Shown here: positions 57,127-64,000 of the stretch, piece after piece
Layout of the letters: each line of letters starts with the position of its first letter
How positions within the stretch are numbered: the stretch's first letter is position 1
DNA from: JACKNG01 sp050184115
GTDB taxonomy: Bacteria; Pseudomonadota; Gammaproteobacteria; Ga0077536
Assembly: GCA_050184115.1 (NCBI GenBank)
Contig: JBFXAQ010000014.1
Location: forward strand, 62,001 to 126,000
Reading direction: 5' to 3'
Length of the DNA: 64,000 nt
Made by a program: the position numbers and the translations under genes
The notes under the pieces: model-generated
The model's database searches: none
What the model saw: only the letters and a program-made list of their open reading frames with translations
Told to the model about the DNA's origin: nothing

Positions 57127-58866
57127 ATGGCCGAACCGCTCCCTGCCGACCTGCGCCTCGAAATCGACCGCGCACGCATCGAGAACCTGCTCCGCCACCG
57201 TGTCGTGATGTGGCTCGCGAACCTGGTGATGATGGGCTTTGCGGCGTTCGTCGTACGGGATCACCAGCCGCATGCGGCGCTCGCGGCGTGGTGGGCTGCC
57301 AATCTCCTGTTCGGCGCATGGCGCATGCGCGACCAGCTGCCGCTTGCGGCGGCGCGCCGGCTGTCACCGGCCGCGGCGCGTGCATGGTTGCGCCGCTTCA
57401 CCTTCTCCGCCGGTGCCGACGGCGTGCTGTGGGGCATCGGTGGACTGTGCTTCCTCACCACCGAGAACTACGCCGTCCTGGTGGTTTTCCTGCTGACATT
57501 GTCCGGTGTCGCCAATGGCAGCGTCGGCACGCTGGCTTCCTGCTATCCCGCCATCGTCGCCTTCGCGGCACCCATGACCATCCTCACCGCGCTCGGGCTC
57601 TATTGCCTGGACATCCCACATGCCGGGCTGTTCGCCGTGCTCACCCTCGCGCTGCTGGCCTTCATCCTCGCCGTGGGCCGCAACTACGCCCGGGTCGTCA
57701 ACGCCATCGTCACGCGTGACCTCGAGAACCTGCGCCTGTTACGGCAGGTGACGCTCGAGAAGGAGCGCGCGGAGAAGACCAACCGTGACAAGTCACGCTT
57801 CCTGGCCGCGGTCAGTCACGACCTGCGCCAACCCCTTTACGCGATGGGGCTCTACCTCGAGGCGCTGGGCGATCGCTTGTCCGGAGCGGAAGCGGAATCC
57901 CTGCACCGCCAGGTCGGCGCGGCGCACAGGGTGCTCGACGAACTGTTCACGGAGTTGCTGGAGATTTCGCGTCTCGATGCGGCCGAGGTCGAGGCCCACC
58001 CCGCGCACGTCGCGGTGGCCGGCGTCCTCGACGGCCTGGTCAGTGAGTTCCAGGCCCAGGCCGACGAGCGTGGCCTCGAGTTGAGTTACGCGGTGTCACC
58101 GGCGGTGGTGTACACGGATCCGGTGCTGCTCTCGCGCATCGTGCGGAATTTGCTCAGCAATGCGTTCAAGTTCACCACGCATGGCGGCGTGAGCCTCGAC
58201 GTCGAGGAGACGTCCCAGGGTATCGTCATCGTCGTCAGTGACAGTGGTTGCGGCATCGCGCCCGAACACCACGAGGCCATTTTCGCCGAGTACTACCAGG
58301 TGGCGAATCCTGCACGTAGCCGACAGCACGGCCTGGGCCTGGGCCTCGCCGTGGTCACGCGTCTCGCCAAGCTGACCGGGATCGCGGTCAGTTTCGAATC
58401 GCGAGTGGACGAGGGCACGCGCTTCCGCCTGGTGGTTCCGCGTGGCGATCCGGCACGCGCGGTCGACCTCGCCACGAGCGAGCCGATGGCGGCCGACATT
58501 CGCGGGCTGCATGTGTTGGTCATCGACGACGACCCGGCCATTCGCGACGGCCTCGATATCGTCCTCGCCGAACAGGGCTGCGTGGTCAGCAGCGGCGCCG
58601 ACCTGGCCGAGGCGCTGGCCGCGGCGGGGGCTGTCGAACGTCCAGTCGACATGCTGCTGTGCGATTACCGGCTGGGCGACGATCGGGACGGCGTCGCGGC
58701 CGTCACCGCGGCGCGGGCGGCACTCGACGCCTCGTTGCCGGCGATCCTGGTCACTGGCGATACCGATCCGCAGACGCGCCGGGCAGCCGAGCAGGCCGGC
58801 ATTCCGCTGTTGCGCAAACCGGTCAGACCCGCGCTCCTGGCGGCCGCCATCGCCGCGGCCGTGTGA
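57127..58866 (+). CDS. Hybrid sensor histidine kinase/response regulator
   Basis: A 579-residue membrane kinase. The N-terminal 200 residues form about six helices without a large periplasmic domain (VVMWLANLVMMGFAAFVV to AVLTLALLAFILAVG), suggesting a membrane-embedded sensor. A coiled segment leads to the phosphoacceptor His231 in AAVSHDLRQPLYAMGLYLEA, then LLSNAFKFT, DSGCGIAP and QHGLGLGLAVV. The C-terminal receiver (about 460-579) has VIDDDPAIRDG and phosphoacceptor Asp513 in LLCDYRLGDD. The SHDLRQPLYA form is typical of the NahK/RpfC-like hybrid group. A convergent LuxR-type regulator gene ends 12 bases away and is its probable partner. Confidence 0.9.
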   Translation: MAEPLPADLRLEIDRARIENLLRHRVVMWLANLVMMGFAAFVVRDHQPHAALAAWWAANLLFGAWRMRDQLPLAAARRLSPAAARAWLRRFTFSAGADGVLWGIGGLCFLTTENYAVLVVFLLTLSGVANGSVGTLASCYPAIVAFAAPMTILTALGLYCLDIPHAGLFAVLTLALLAFILAVGRNYARVVNAIVTRDLENLRLLRQVTLEKERAEKTNRDKSRFLAAVSHDLRQPLYAMGLYLEALGDRLSGAEAESLHRQVGAAHRVLDELFTELLEISRLDAAEVEAHPAHVAVAGVLDGLVSEFQAQADERGLELSYAVSPAVVYTDPVLLSRIVRNLLSNAFKFTTHGGVSLDVEETSQGIVIVVSDSGCGIAPEHHEAIFAEYYQVANPARSRQHGLGLGLAVVTRLAKLTGIAVSFESRVDEGTRFRLVVPRGDPARAVDLATSEPMAADIRGLHVLVIDDDPAIRDGLDIVLAEQGCVVSSGADLAEALAAAGAVERPVDMLLCDYRLGDDRDGVAAVTAARAALDASLPAILVTGDTDPQTRRAAEQAGIPLLRKPVRPALLAAAIAAAV

Positions 58867-58878
58867 CACGATATCCCG

Positions 58879-59517
58879 TCATCCGACCAGTCCGCGGCGC
58901 AGCGCTTCGCGCGTGCAGCCCGCGCGGTTGTCGACCTCGAGCACGTCGAAGAGGGTGGAGACGTGGCTCTTGACCGTACTCTCGGACAGCGCCAGTCGCG
59001 CGGCGATCGCGGCATTGCTGTGCCCGGCGACCAGGAGGTCGAGTACCTCGCGTTGCCGCCGGGTAAGGCGCAGTTGGGCGCCGGCCGAATCCTGGCCGCG
59101 CGCGGTATAGGCCGCCAAGCGCTGTTTCAGATCCGGTGAAACGTAGCGGCGGCGCGCGCGGATGGCGCCGAAGGCGGTCAGCAACTCGTCGCGCGGGGAT
59201 GCCTTCGAAACGTAGCCGATGGCGCCAGCGGCGAGGGCGGCGGCGATGGTCGACGCGTCGTCAACGGCGGTCAGGACTGCCACGGCGGGCGCCGCCGGGC
59301 ACGCGCCGAGTTCCGGTAGCAGTTCGAGCCCGCCGCCGTCGGGTAGCACGAGGTCCAGAAACACCAGGTCGATGTCTCCGTGCGCCGCCACGTACTGGCG
59401 TGCGCCGTGCAGGCTCGTCGCCTCGAGGAAGGTCGGCGCGCTGGAAAGCCCCTGTTCGAGAACCTGCTTGAGGCCGCCGACGAACAGGGGATGGTCGTCG
59501 ACAATCAGAATCTTCAC
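58879..59517 (-). CDS. LuxR-type (NarL/FixJ) response regulator
   Basis: A 212-residue regulator beginning at a GTG (VKILIVDDHPLFVGGL) with a GGAGC site; the longer frame to 59598 adds a non-homologous Arg-rich extension. The phosphoacceptor is Asp55 in LVFLDLVLPDGGG, and the lysine is in YVSKASPRDEL. The HTH reads LTRRQREVLDLLVAGHSNAAIA then SESTVKSHVSTLFDVL. It is convergent with the hybrid kinase gene, an arrangement that often marks a cognate pair. Its targets are not evident. Confidence 0.9.
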   Translation of the reverse strand: MKILIVDDHPLFVGGLKQVLEQGLSSAPTFLEATSLHGARQYVAAHGDIDLVFLDLVLPDGGGLELLPELGACPAAPAVAVLTAVDDASTIAAALAAGAIGYVSKASPRDELLTAFGAIRARRRYVSPDLKQRLAAYTARGQDSAGAQLRLTRRQREVLDLLVAGHSNAAIAARLALSESTVKSHVSTLFDVLEVDNRAGCTREALRRGLVG

Positions 59518-59610
59518 GCCAGCTCCGCGGTTCCGCTCGAGGTCGAGGATAACCGCTGCGCGTCGACACGACGTAGTACGTTGGTACCGCCCGCGCAAGG
59601 TGAGGCTGGC

Positions 59611-60372
59611 CTACATCGCACTGATGCCGCCGTCGATGACGAGTTCGGTGCCGGTGATGAAACTCGCCTCGTCCGAACAGAGGAACAGGATCGGCGCGGC
59701 GACCTCCTCGGGCCGACCGACCCGCCCCAGCGGTACCTGCCGGGCGAGCTTGGCCAGTGCTTCGTCGGCGCCGAAGCGTTGCTTGTACTTGTCGAGGATA
59801 GGGGTGTCGATGAAGGTCGGGTGCACCGAGTTGCAGCGGATGCCGTTGCGTTCCCTGGCGCAATGGAGCGCCACCGATTTGCTCAGGTGCCGCACGCCGG
59901 CCTTGGCCGAGTTGTAGGCCGCCATGTTGTGGCCGGCGATGATGCCGGCGATGGACGAGATGTTGACGATGGCGCCGCCGCCCGCGGCCGCCATGGCCGG
60001 GATGGCATGCTTGCAGCCGAGGAAGACGCCGTCGAGGTCGATGGCATGCACGCGCCGCCACTCCTCGAGCGTGATCTCGGTGACGTTCTTGCTGAGCCCG
60101 ATGCCGGCCGATTGCACCAGCAGGTGCAAGGCGCCGCTGGCGGCGACGGTGTCTGCGACGACGCGCCGCCAGGCGGTTTCGTCGGTGACGTCGTGGGGCA
60201 TGAAGCGGCAGCCCGCACCGAGTTCCGCCGCTACGCGTTCGCCGGCGTCGCCGTTGATGTCGGTGATGACGACCTCGGCCCCCTCCGCAAGGAACAGCCG
60301 CGCCGTGGCGAGACCCAGGCCCGAGGCACCTCCCGTGATCAGGGCCGTGCGCCCCGCGATACGACCGCTCAT
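59611..60372 (-). CDS. Short-chain dehydrogenase/reductase (SDR)
   Basis: A 253-residue classical SDR. The NAD(P) motif is TGGASGLGLA (about residues 13-22), with Asp38 in VITDINGD suggesting NAD preference. The catalytic Ser is in NISSIAG and the Tyr/Lys pair in YNSAKAG; the C-terminal GTELVIDGGISAM is typical. A GAGGAG site precedes the start. It is divergent from the LLM monooxygenase gene, with an FNR-like dyad between them, so the genes may share a substrate pathway: alcohol oxidation, monooxygenation, and hydrolase-type action. Confidence 0.9.
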   Translation of the reverse strand: MSGRIAGRTALITGGASGLGLATARLFLAEGAEVVITDINGDAGERVAAELGAGCRFMPHDVTDETAWRRVVADTVAASGALHLLVQSAGIGLSKNVTEITLEEWRRVHAIDLDGVFLGCKHAIPAMAAAGGGAIVNISSIAGIIAGHNMAAYNSAKAGVRHLSKSVALHCARERNGIRCNSVHPTFIDTPILDKYKQRFGADEALAKLARQVPLGRVGRPEEVAAPILFLCSDEASFITGTELVIDGGISAM

Positions 60373-60470
60373 GGCCGAACTCCTCTTGTTTTGAATGGAC
60401 CGCAAGGCAGTACTCGCCCGGGCGGGGCCAGCGGCTGCATGATAGCGGTCCTGGTCGCGGACCGGCCCGC

Positions 60471-60484
60471 TTGACCTGGATCAA
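60471..60484. promoter_or_regulatory. FNR/ANR-like dyad TTGAC-CTGG-ATCAA
   Basis: Nine of ten arm bases match TTGAT-N4-ATCAA. It is near the middle of the 229-base divergent gap, 99 bases from the SDR start and 118 bases from the LLM start. TTGAC-CTGG-ATCAA is a form found in many ANR-controlled promoters, but the distance to both genes is long for direct activation. Confidence 0.45.
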
Positions 60485-60601
60485 CGCTGGCGAGCGGGCA
60501 GTCGCCGAGCATCGAAACCGATCACGCCGCCGTCAGGAGTCCACGCAAACGGACCGGGGGGTACGCCGACGCGCGGCGCCAGCCATCGAGGAGGAGGTTT
60601 C

Positions 60602-61879
60602 ATGAAATTCCACTGGTTCAACCTGATGCCGTGGCCCTACCTGCCGGACGACTTCGCCGAGAAGCACCGCAGCGTGTGGGTCGACGTCGATTCGCGCCTG
60701 TTCGACCCGGTCAAGGCCAACCGCGTCTACAACGATTATCTCGATCTGCTCGAGTACGCGGGCGATCTCGGCTTCGACGGGCTCGGTATCAACGAACATC
60801 ACCAGAACGCCTACGGTCTCATGCCGTCGCCGCAGCTGATGGCCTCGACGCTGGCGCGGCGTACCCGCGACGCCTCGATCATGCTGCTCGGCCAGTCGAT
60901 CGCGCTCTACGATCCACCGACCCGGGTGGCCGAGGAGATGGCCATGATCGACTGCATCTCGGGCGGGCGGCTCATCGCCGGCTTCCCGGTCGGCACCTCG
61001 ATGGACGACAACTACGCCTGCGGTGCCAACCCGGCACTGCTGCGCGAGAAGTACTACGAGGCCCACGATCTCATCCGCCGCGCCTGGTCGGACCCGGACG
61101 TCTTCACCTGGAGCGGCCAGCACTACCAGCTGCGCTACGTGAACCTGTGGCCGCGGCCGATTCAGAACCCGCCGCCGATCTGGATCCCGGGCGGCGGTTC
61201 GCTGGAGACCTGGGACTTCTGCGCTAAGCACGACTACAACTACAGCTACCTCTCCTTCACCGGATACATTCGCGGTGCGCAGTTGATGGAAGGTTTCTGG
61301 AAGCGCATGGAGAGCCTCGGCCGCGAGTTCAATCCCTACCAGGCTGCCTTCGCCCAGCAGATCGTCGTCGCCGAGACCGATGCCGAGGCCCAGCGCCTCT
61401 ACGAGAAGCACGTGCGCTATTTCTTCTCGCGCTGCCTGCACGTCTACCCGGGTTACGCCGATGCCCCCGGCTACCGCACCGAAGCGACGTTGCGCGCCGG
61501 CCTCGGCACCCAGGTCGCGGGGCAGGGTTCGGCGCTCAATGCCGCCGCGCAACTGAGCTGGCAGGAGATGATCGACCAGGGCTTCATCGTCGCCGGCAGC
61601 CCCGACTCGGTCGCGGAGCAGATGGAAAAGGTGGCCAAGACCCTGCGTCTCGGTCACATCGTCTGCCTGCTGCACATCGGCGACATGCCGAACGAGCTGT
61701 GCAAGGCTTCGACCGATCTCTTCGCCTCGAAAGTCATCCCGCAGCTGCGCTCGATCTGGGGCGAGTACGAGGATCGCTGGTCGCCGAAACCCATGCCGCG
61801 CGAGGACCGCGCCATCCCGCGCGACGTCAGCTTCTCGGCCGGAGATGCCGCGGCCGCACCGCGCAAGGAGGTGGCGTGA
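60602..61879 (+). CDS. LLM-class flavin-dependent monooxygenase
   Basis: A 425-residue bacterial-luciferase-like TIM-barrel enzyme. Recognisable parts are the N-terminal KFHWFNLMPWPYLPDDF, GFDGLGINEHHQNAYG (about 59-74), the ISGGRLIAGFPVGTSMDDNY region, WSGQHYQLRYVNLWPRPIQ and IWIPGGGSLETW. It should use FMNH2 and O2 to oxidise a small organic substrate. The start has an AGGAGG site, and its stop overlaps the following alpha/beta-hydrolase-fold gene by one base, so the two are coupled. Sequences of this type are common in degradative actinobacteria and proteobacteria, but no specific substrate is established here. Confidence 0.87.
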   Translation: MKFHWFNLMPWPYLPDDFAEKHRSVWVDVDSRLFDPVKANRVYNDYLDLLEYAGDLGFDGLGINEHHQNAYGLMPSPQLMASTLARRTRDASIMLLGQSIALYDPPTRVAEEMAMIDCISGGRLIAGFPVGTSMDDNYACGANPALLREKYYEAHDLIRRAWSDPDVFTWSGQHYQLRYVNLWPRPIQNPPPIWIPGGGSLETWDFCAKHDYNYSYLSFTGYIRGAQLMEGFWKRMESLGREFNPYQAAFAQQIVVAETDAEAQRLYEKHVRYFFSRCLHVYPGYADAPGYRTEATLRAGLGTQVAGQGSALNAAAQLSWQEMIDQGFIVAGSPDSVAEQMEKVAKTLRLGHIVCLLHIGDMPNELCKASTDLFASKVIPQLRSIWGEYEDRWSPKPMPREDRAIPRDVSFSAGDAAAAPRKEVA

Positions 61880-62676
61880 TGGAACCGAACACGATCACCG
61901 TCGGCACCAAGCAGATCAGCGTGCCCTACTACCGCGCCGGCCAGGGCGAGCCGCTGCTCTACCTGCATCACTTCATGGGCGTGGTGGGCTGGGAGCCGGC
62001 GCTGGCGAAACTCGCTGAGCACTTCGACGTCATCGCGCCCTTCGCGCCCGGTTGGGGTGCGGCCAAGGACGAGCTGACCAAGATGAACCTCGGTCCGCTC
62101 GACCTCACCCTGCACAACCAGGACGTCCTGGCCGCGCTCGGCGTCGACAACGCGCACGTCGTCGGCGTCGGTATCGGCGCCTGGATGGCGGCCGAGCTCG
62201 CCGCCATCGCGCCAGGCTGTGTGCGGCGCCTGGTGCTGGTCAACCCGGTCGGTATCTACCTGGAAGATGCCATGGGCGCCGATCCCTTCGCGCAGAGCCC
62301 GGCGGCGCCGACCGAGGTGCTGTTCTCCGATCCGGCCATGCGCCAGAAGTACCTCCTCGAAGGCCGTGAGCTGGTCGATGCCCTGGTCGAGGAGTTGCTC
62401 GATCTGCGCGCCGCGGCCAAGTTCCTCTGGCCGATCATGGAGACCCAGGTGCGCACGCGCCTGCCGCGCATCAAGGCGCCGACCCTGGTCGCGACCTCCG
62501 AGCGCGATGCGATCGTGCCGGCCGCGCACGGGCTGGAGTGGACGCGCCACATCGCCGGCGCGCGGCAAGCCGTGCTGAAAGGTGCCGGCCATCTCGCCGA
62601 GCTCGAGCGGCCGGACGAGTTCGCCCGCCTCGTGCGCGACTTCCTCGCCGCCGACAGCGTGGCGGCCGTGGCCTGA
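61879..62676 (+). CDS. Alpha/beta-hydrolase-fold protein without nucleophile serine
   Basis: A 265-residue alpha/beta-hydrolase fold with the usual order: oxyanion region LLYLHHFMG, VIAPFAPGWG, then the nucleophile elbow, later ATSERDAIVP with the acid residue and GAGHLAELE with the histidine. The elbow, normally G-x-S-x-G, reads V-G-V-G-I-G-A-W, with Gly (codon GGT) where the serine should be. A single base change from AGT would explain it. The protein may be inactive, may use another mechanism as in cofactor-less dioxygenases and C-C hydrolase relatives, or may serve as a partner of the coupled LLM monooxygenase. Confidence 0.82.
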   Translation: MEPNTITVGTKQISVPYYRAGQGEPLLYLHHFMGVVGWEPALAKLAEHFDVIAPFAPGWGAAKDELTKMNLGPLDLTLHNQDVLAALGVDNAHVVGVGIGAWMAAELAAIAPGCVRRLVLVNPVGIYLEDAMGADPFAQSPAAPTEVLFSDPAMRQKYLLEGRELVDALVEELLDLRAAAKFLWPIMETQVRTRLPRIKAPTLVATSERDAIVPAAHGLEWTRHIAGARQAVLKGAGHLAELERPDEFARLVRDFLAADSVAAVA

Positions 62677-62720
62677 TGTGCGGGCATTTCGAGCCTGCCG
62701 AGCGCAAGCGTGCCCGCGCG

Positions 62721-62841
62721 CCCCGACCCTCGGCAACGGGTCTGACCCCAGTCGGGGTCAGACCCGGTCGACCCCTGAGCCACCCGCACACCCCAGACCC
62801 TCGCAACGGGTCTGATCCCAGCCGGGGTCAGGCCCGGTCGA
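62721..62841. repeat. Pair of family-2 REP hairpins between convergent genes
   Basis: Two imperfect copies of a 50-base unit (62721-62771 and 62791-62841). In the first, GGGTCTGACCCC (62738-62749) pairs with GGGGTCAGACCC (62754-62765) over a four-base loop. The second has two base changes (GGGTCTGATCCC and GGGGTCAGGCCC). They separate the convergent hydrolase-fold and nuclease genes, a bidirectional transcript-end position. Confidence 0.82.
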
Positions 62842-62857
62842 ATCCAGAGCCGCACCC

Positions 62858-63538
62858 TCAGCGCCGTGGCGGCCGGAACCCCGCTGCCCGCGCCGCCTCG
62901 ACCGAATCGAAGCAGCGCTCACCCTCAGCCGGATCGATGCGCACAGCGTCGTAATCACGTGAGCCCGGCACGTGGTAGATGCGCGCACCGTTCCGGCTGA
63001 TATTGCCCTTGATGCGGCACGACGCCGGCGCCGCGGTTGGCGGCGTCTCGCCGCGCTGCGCGTGGCGCCAGCGCCACGGCGGCTCGAACTCGCCTGCCCA
63101 CAGGCCGCGTCGGGCCCGGCGCGCGGCGTCTTCCTCGGTCGCGTAGCGTTCGCTGTAGTGGCGATAGGCCAGCGCCAGGCCGCGTTCGACCATCGCGGCG
63201 TTGAGGTCGGTGCCGTCACGGGTGCAGATTGCGAGCGCGCGGCCGTACGCATCGCGGTCGTCGAAACTGCAGCGCAGGTCGCCGCCGTCGATCAGCTCGG
63301 CGAGGGCCTGGGCGGCCGCACGGCCGCAGGCCCATTCGCGACCATCACGGGTGCAGACCTGGCGCCCTTCGGGTGCGTCGATGCCCTGCAGGCGGATTTC
63401 CTCGTCGCCCAGGCGCAGGCTGTCGCCGTCGATGGCGCGCGCACGACCGCGCAGCTCCGTGCCGCCGGCCACGAGACTGGCGAACAGCAAGGCGGCGGCA
63501 AGCAGCGCGCCGCCACCGGTCCAGCCACGTATCTTCAT
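62858..63538 (-). CDS. Secreted thermonuclease-like (SNase) protein with C-terminal YHxPGS module
   Basis: A 226-residue exported nuclease. The signal peptide (ALLAAALLFASLVAGG) is followed by a staphylococcal-nuclease fold (about 35-145): AIDGDSLRL, IRLQGIDAPEGRQ with metal-site Asp and active-site Arg, the DRDAYGRALA strand with the second arginine, and MVERGLALAY. The C-terminal 50 residues form a small separate module: IKGNISRNGARIYHVPGSRD, then a GERCFDSVEAARAAGFR end, seen at the tail of many secreted SNase and calcium-binding proteins. The gene overlaps the carotenoid oxygenase stop by four bases (ATGA), an unexpected pairing. Confidence 0.87.
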   Translation of the reverse strand: MKIRGWTGGGALLAAALLFASLVAGGTELRGRARAIDGDSLRLGDEEIRLQGIDAPEGRQVCTRDGREWACGRAAAQALAELIDGGDLRCSFDDRDAYGRALAICTRDGTDLNAAMVERGLALAYRHYSERYATEEDAARRARRGLWAGEFEPPWRWRHAQRGETPPTAAPASCRIKGNISRNGARIYHVPGSRDYDAVRIDPAEGERCFDSVEAARAAGFRPPRR

Positions 63539-64000
63539 GAAGGCGGCGCGATATCGGCCGTGCGAATCCAACAGGCATGGAAGCCCACCGGTACGCGCTC
63601 GGGCAGGTCGAGCACGGCGAGCGGACCGCGCGCGAGATCGCGTGCGTCAAAGACTTCGAGCGTGCTCGACAGGTCGCGATCGTCGAGGCGGAAGGCGACC
63701 AGGTAACCGTCGTCCTCGGCGCGGGCGTCGTCGGCCGGCGCGAACCAGGGTTCGGAGTACCAGCTGTGCTCGGCATCGCTGCTCCATGAGGAGAGGCGCG
63801 TGCCGCTGACGAGGTCGTACTTGGCCAGCCCCGGCCATCGCAGGATCGCGGTGTCGTGCTGGTCGGCGAGGTAGCCGTAGCGTGTCGGCCGCCCGGCCAG
63901 TTGCGCGTTGCAGGACGGGAACTCGACGTTGCGCTCGGCATCGAGCGGGTATTCGCGCGAGGCGCCGGTGCCCAGGTCCATGCGCCAGCACCACAGCCGC
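63535..64000 (-). CDS. Carotenoid oxygenase (RPE65/CCD family), C-terminal part, continues past the window
   Basis: The last 155 or so residues of a retinal-pigment-epithelium-65/carotenoid-cleavage-dioxygenase family enzyme. The segment AEHSWYSEPWFAPADD, the DDGYLVAFRLDD strand, the STLEVFDARDL blade and the final VPVGFHACWI are family signatures; the histidine in VGFHA is the last of the four iron ligands. The gene is cut by the window edge, so the N-terminal two thirds, including three iron-ligand histidines, are not visible. Such enzymes cleave carotenoids, stilbenes or lignin-like double bonds with O2. It is upstream of, and coupled to, the secreted nuclease gene. Confidence 0.85.
   Translation of the reverse strand, partial: RLWCWRMDLGTGASREYPLDAERNVEFPSCNAQLAGRPTRYGYLADQHDTAILRWPGLAKYDLVSGTRLSSWSSDAEHSWYSEPWFAPADDARAEDDGYLVAFRLDDRDLSSTLEVFDARDLARGPLAVLDLPERVPVGFHACWIRTADIAPPS

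Noticed and set aside
1..64000. tRNA, rRNA, riboswitch or phage attachment site
   Set aside because: None was recognised while reading the intergenic regions; a covariance-model search would be needed to exclude small RNAs.

Overview
The window is a GC-rich (roughly two thirds or more G+C by eye) chromosomal segment of a proteobacterium. A gammaproteobacterium or close relative is most likely: there are FNR/ANR-like dyads, a REP-associated transposase with REP palindromes, PEP-CTERM-type sorting signals, a DUF3149-type mini-protein and many flavin-dependent monooxygenases. This placement is an inference. No rRNA, tRNA, CRISPR array, plasmid or phage structural gene was recognised. About 57 protein genes are supported; most long open frames on the opposite strands are GC-driven shadows.

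Layout. 0-4 kb: an iclR-aminotransferase operon with a tandem operator, a methyltransferase, a GrdB-like protein and a small secreted protein. 4-8 kb: trkH divergent from a truncated KdpD-like kinase and its KdpE-like regulator. 8-9 kb: a REP-associated tyrosine transposase between its own palindromes. 9-16.5 kb: an HpaB-family monooxygenase, a VPLPA-CTERM protein, an acyl-CoA synthetase, a Fur-box gene for a 92-residue protein, a flavoprotein and a fused CoA-transferase. 16.5-21 kb: a lipoprotein, a NarL-type two-component system and a double-PilZ protein. 21-30 kb: an RND exporter, an SMP-30 lactonase, an aminotransferase, an ECF sigma/anti-sigma pair, lipoproteins, a DUF1329 remnant and a SnoaL-like protein. 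30-38 kb: an ATP/ADP-translocase-like carrier with a long soluble tail, then a pspA-like/membrane protein/VWA operon divergent from an OmpR-type regulator and kinase. 38-40 kb: a cobalt-type nitrile hydratase operon. 40-47.8 kb: a PEP-CTERM protein, a three-in-one acyl-CoA carboxylase, an FMN monooxygenase and an MFS carrier. 48-51.5 kb: an SBP56-SCO1-MauG operon matching the methanethiol oxidase layout. 51.5-55 kb: a two-subunit molybdenum hydroxylase and a TetR regulator with a double operator. 55-57 kb: a mini membrane protein under an FNR-like box, a REP field and a sorting-signal protein. 57-64 kb: a hybrid kinase with a LuxR-type regulator, an SDR, an LLM monooxygenase with an alpha/beta-hydrolase-fold partner, a secreted nuclease and the 3' end of a carotenoid oxygenase gene.

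Overall logic. The genes suggest a heterotrophic, mainly aerobic degrader (CoA ligase, CoA-transferase, acyl-CoA carboxylase, LLM/HpaB monooxygenases, nitrile hydratase, molybdenum hydroxylase, methanethiol oxidase) with heavy environmental sensing (five two-component systems, ECF sigma factor, IclR, TetR, PilZ). Two OmpR-type systems have 11-bp direct repeats in the divergent gap beside them, which points to local circuits. Two families of palindromic repeats fill many gaps between genes, often just after stop codons.
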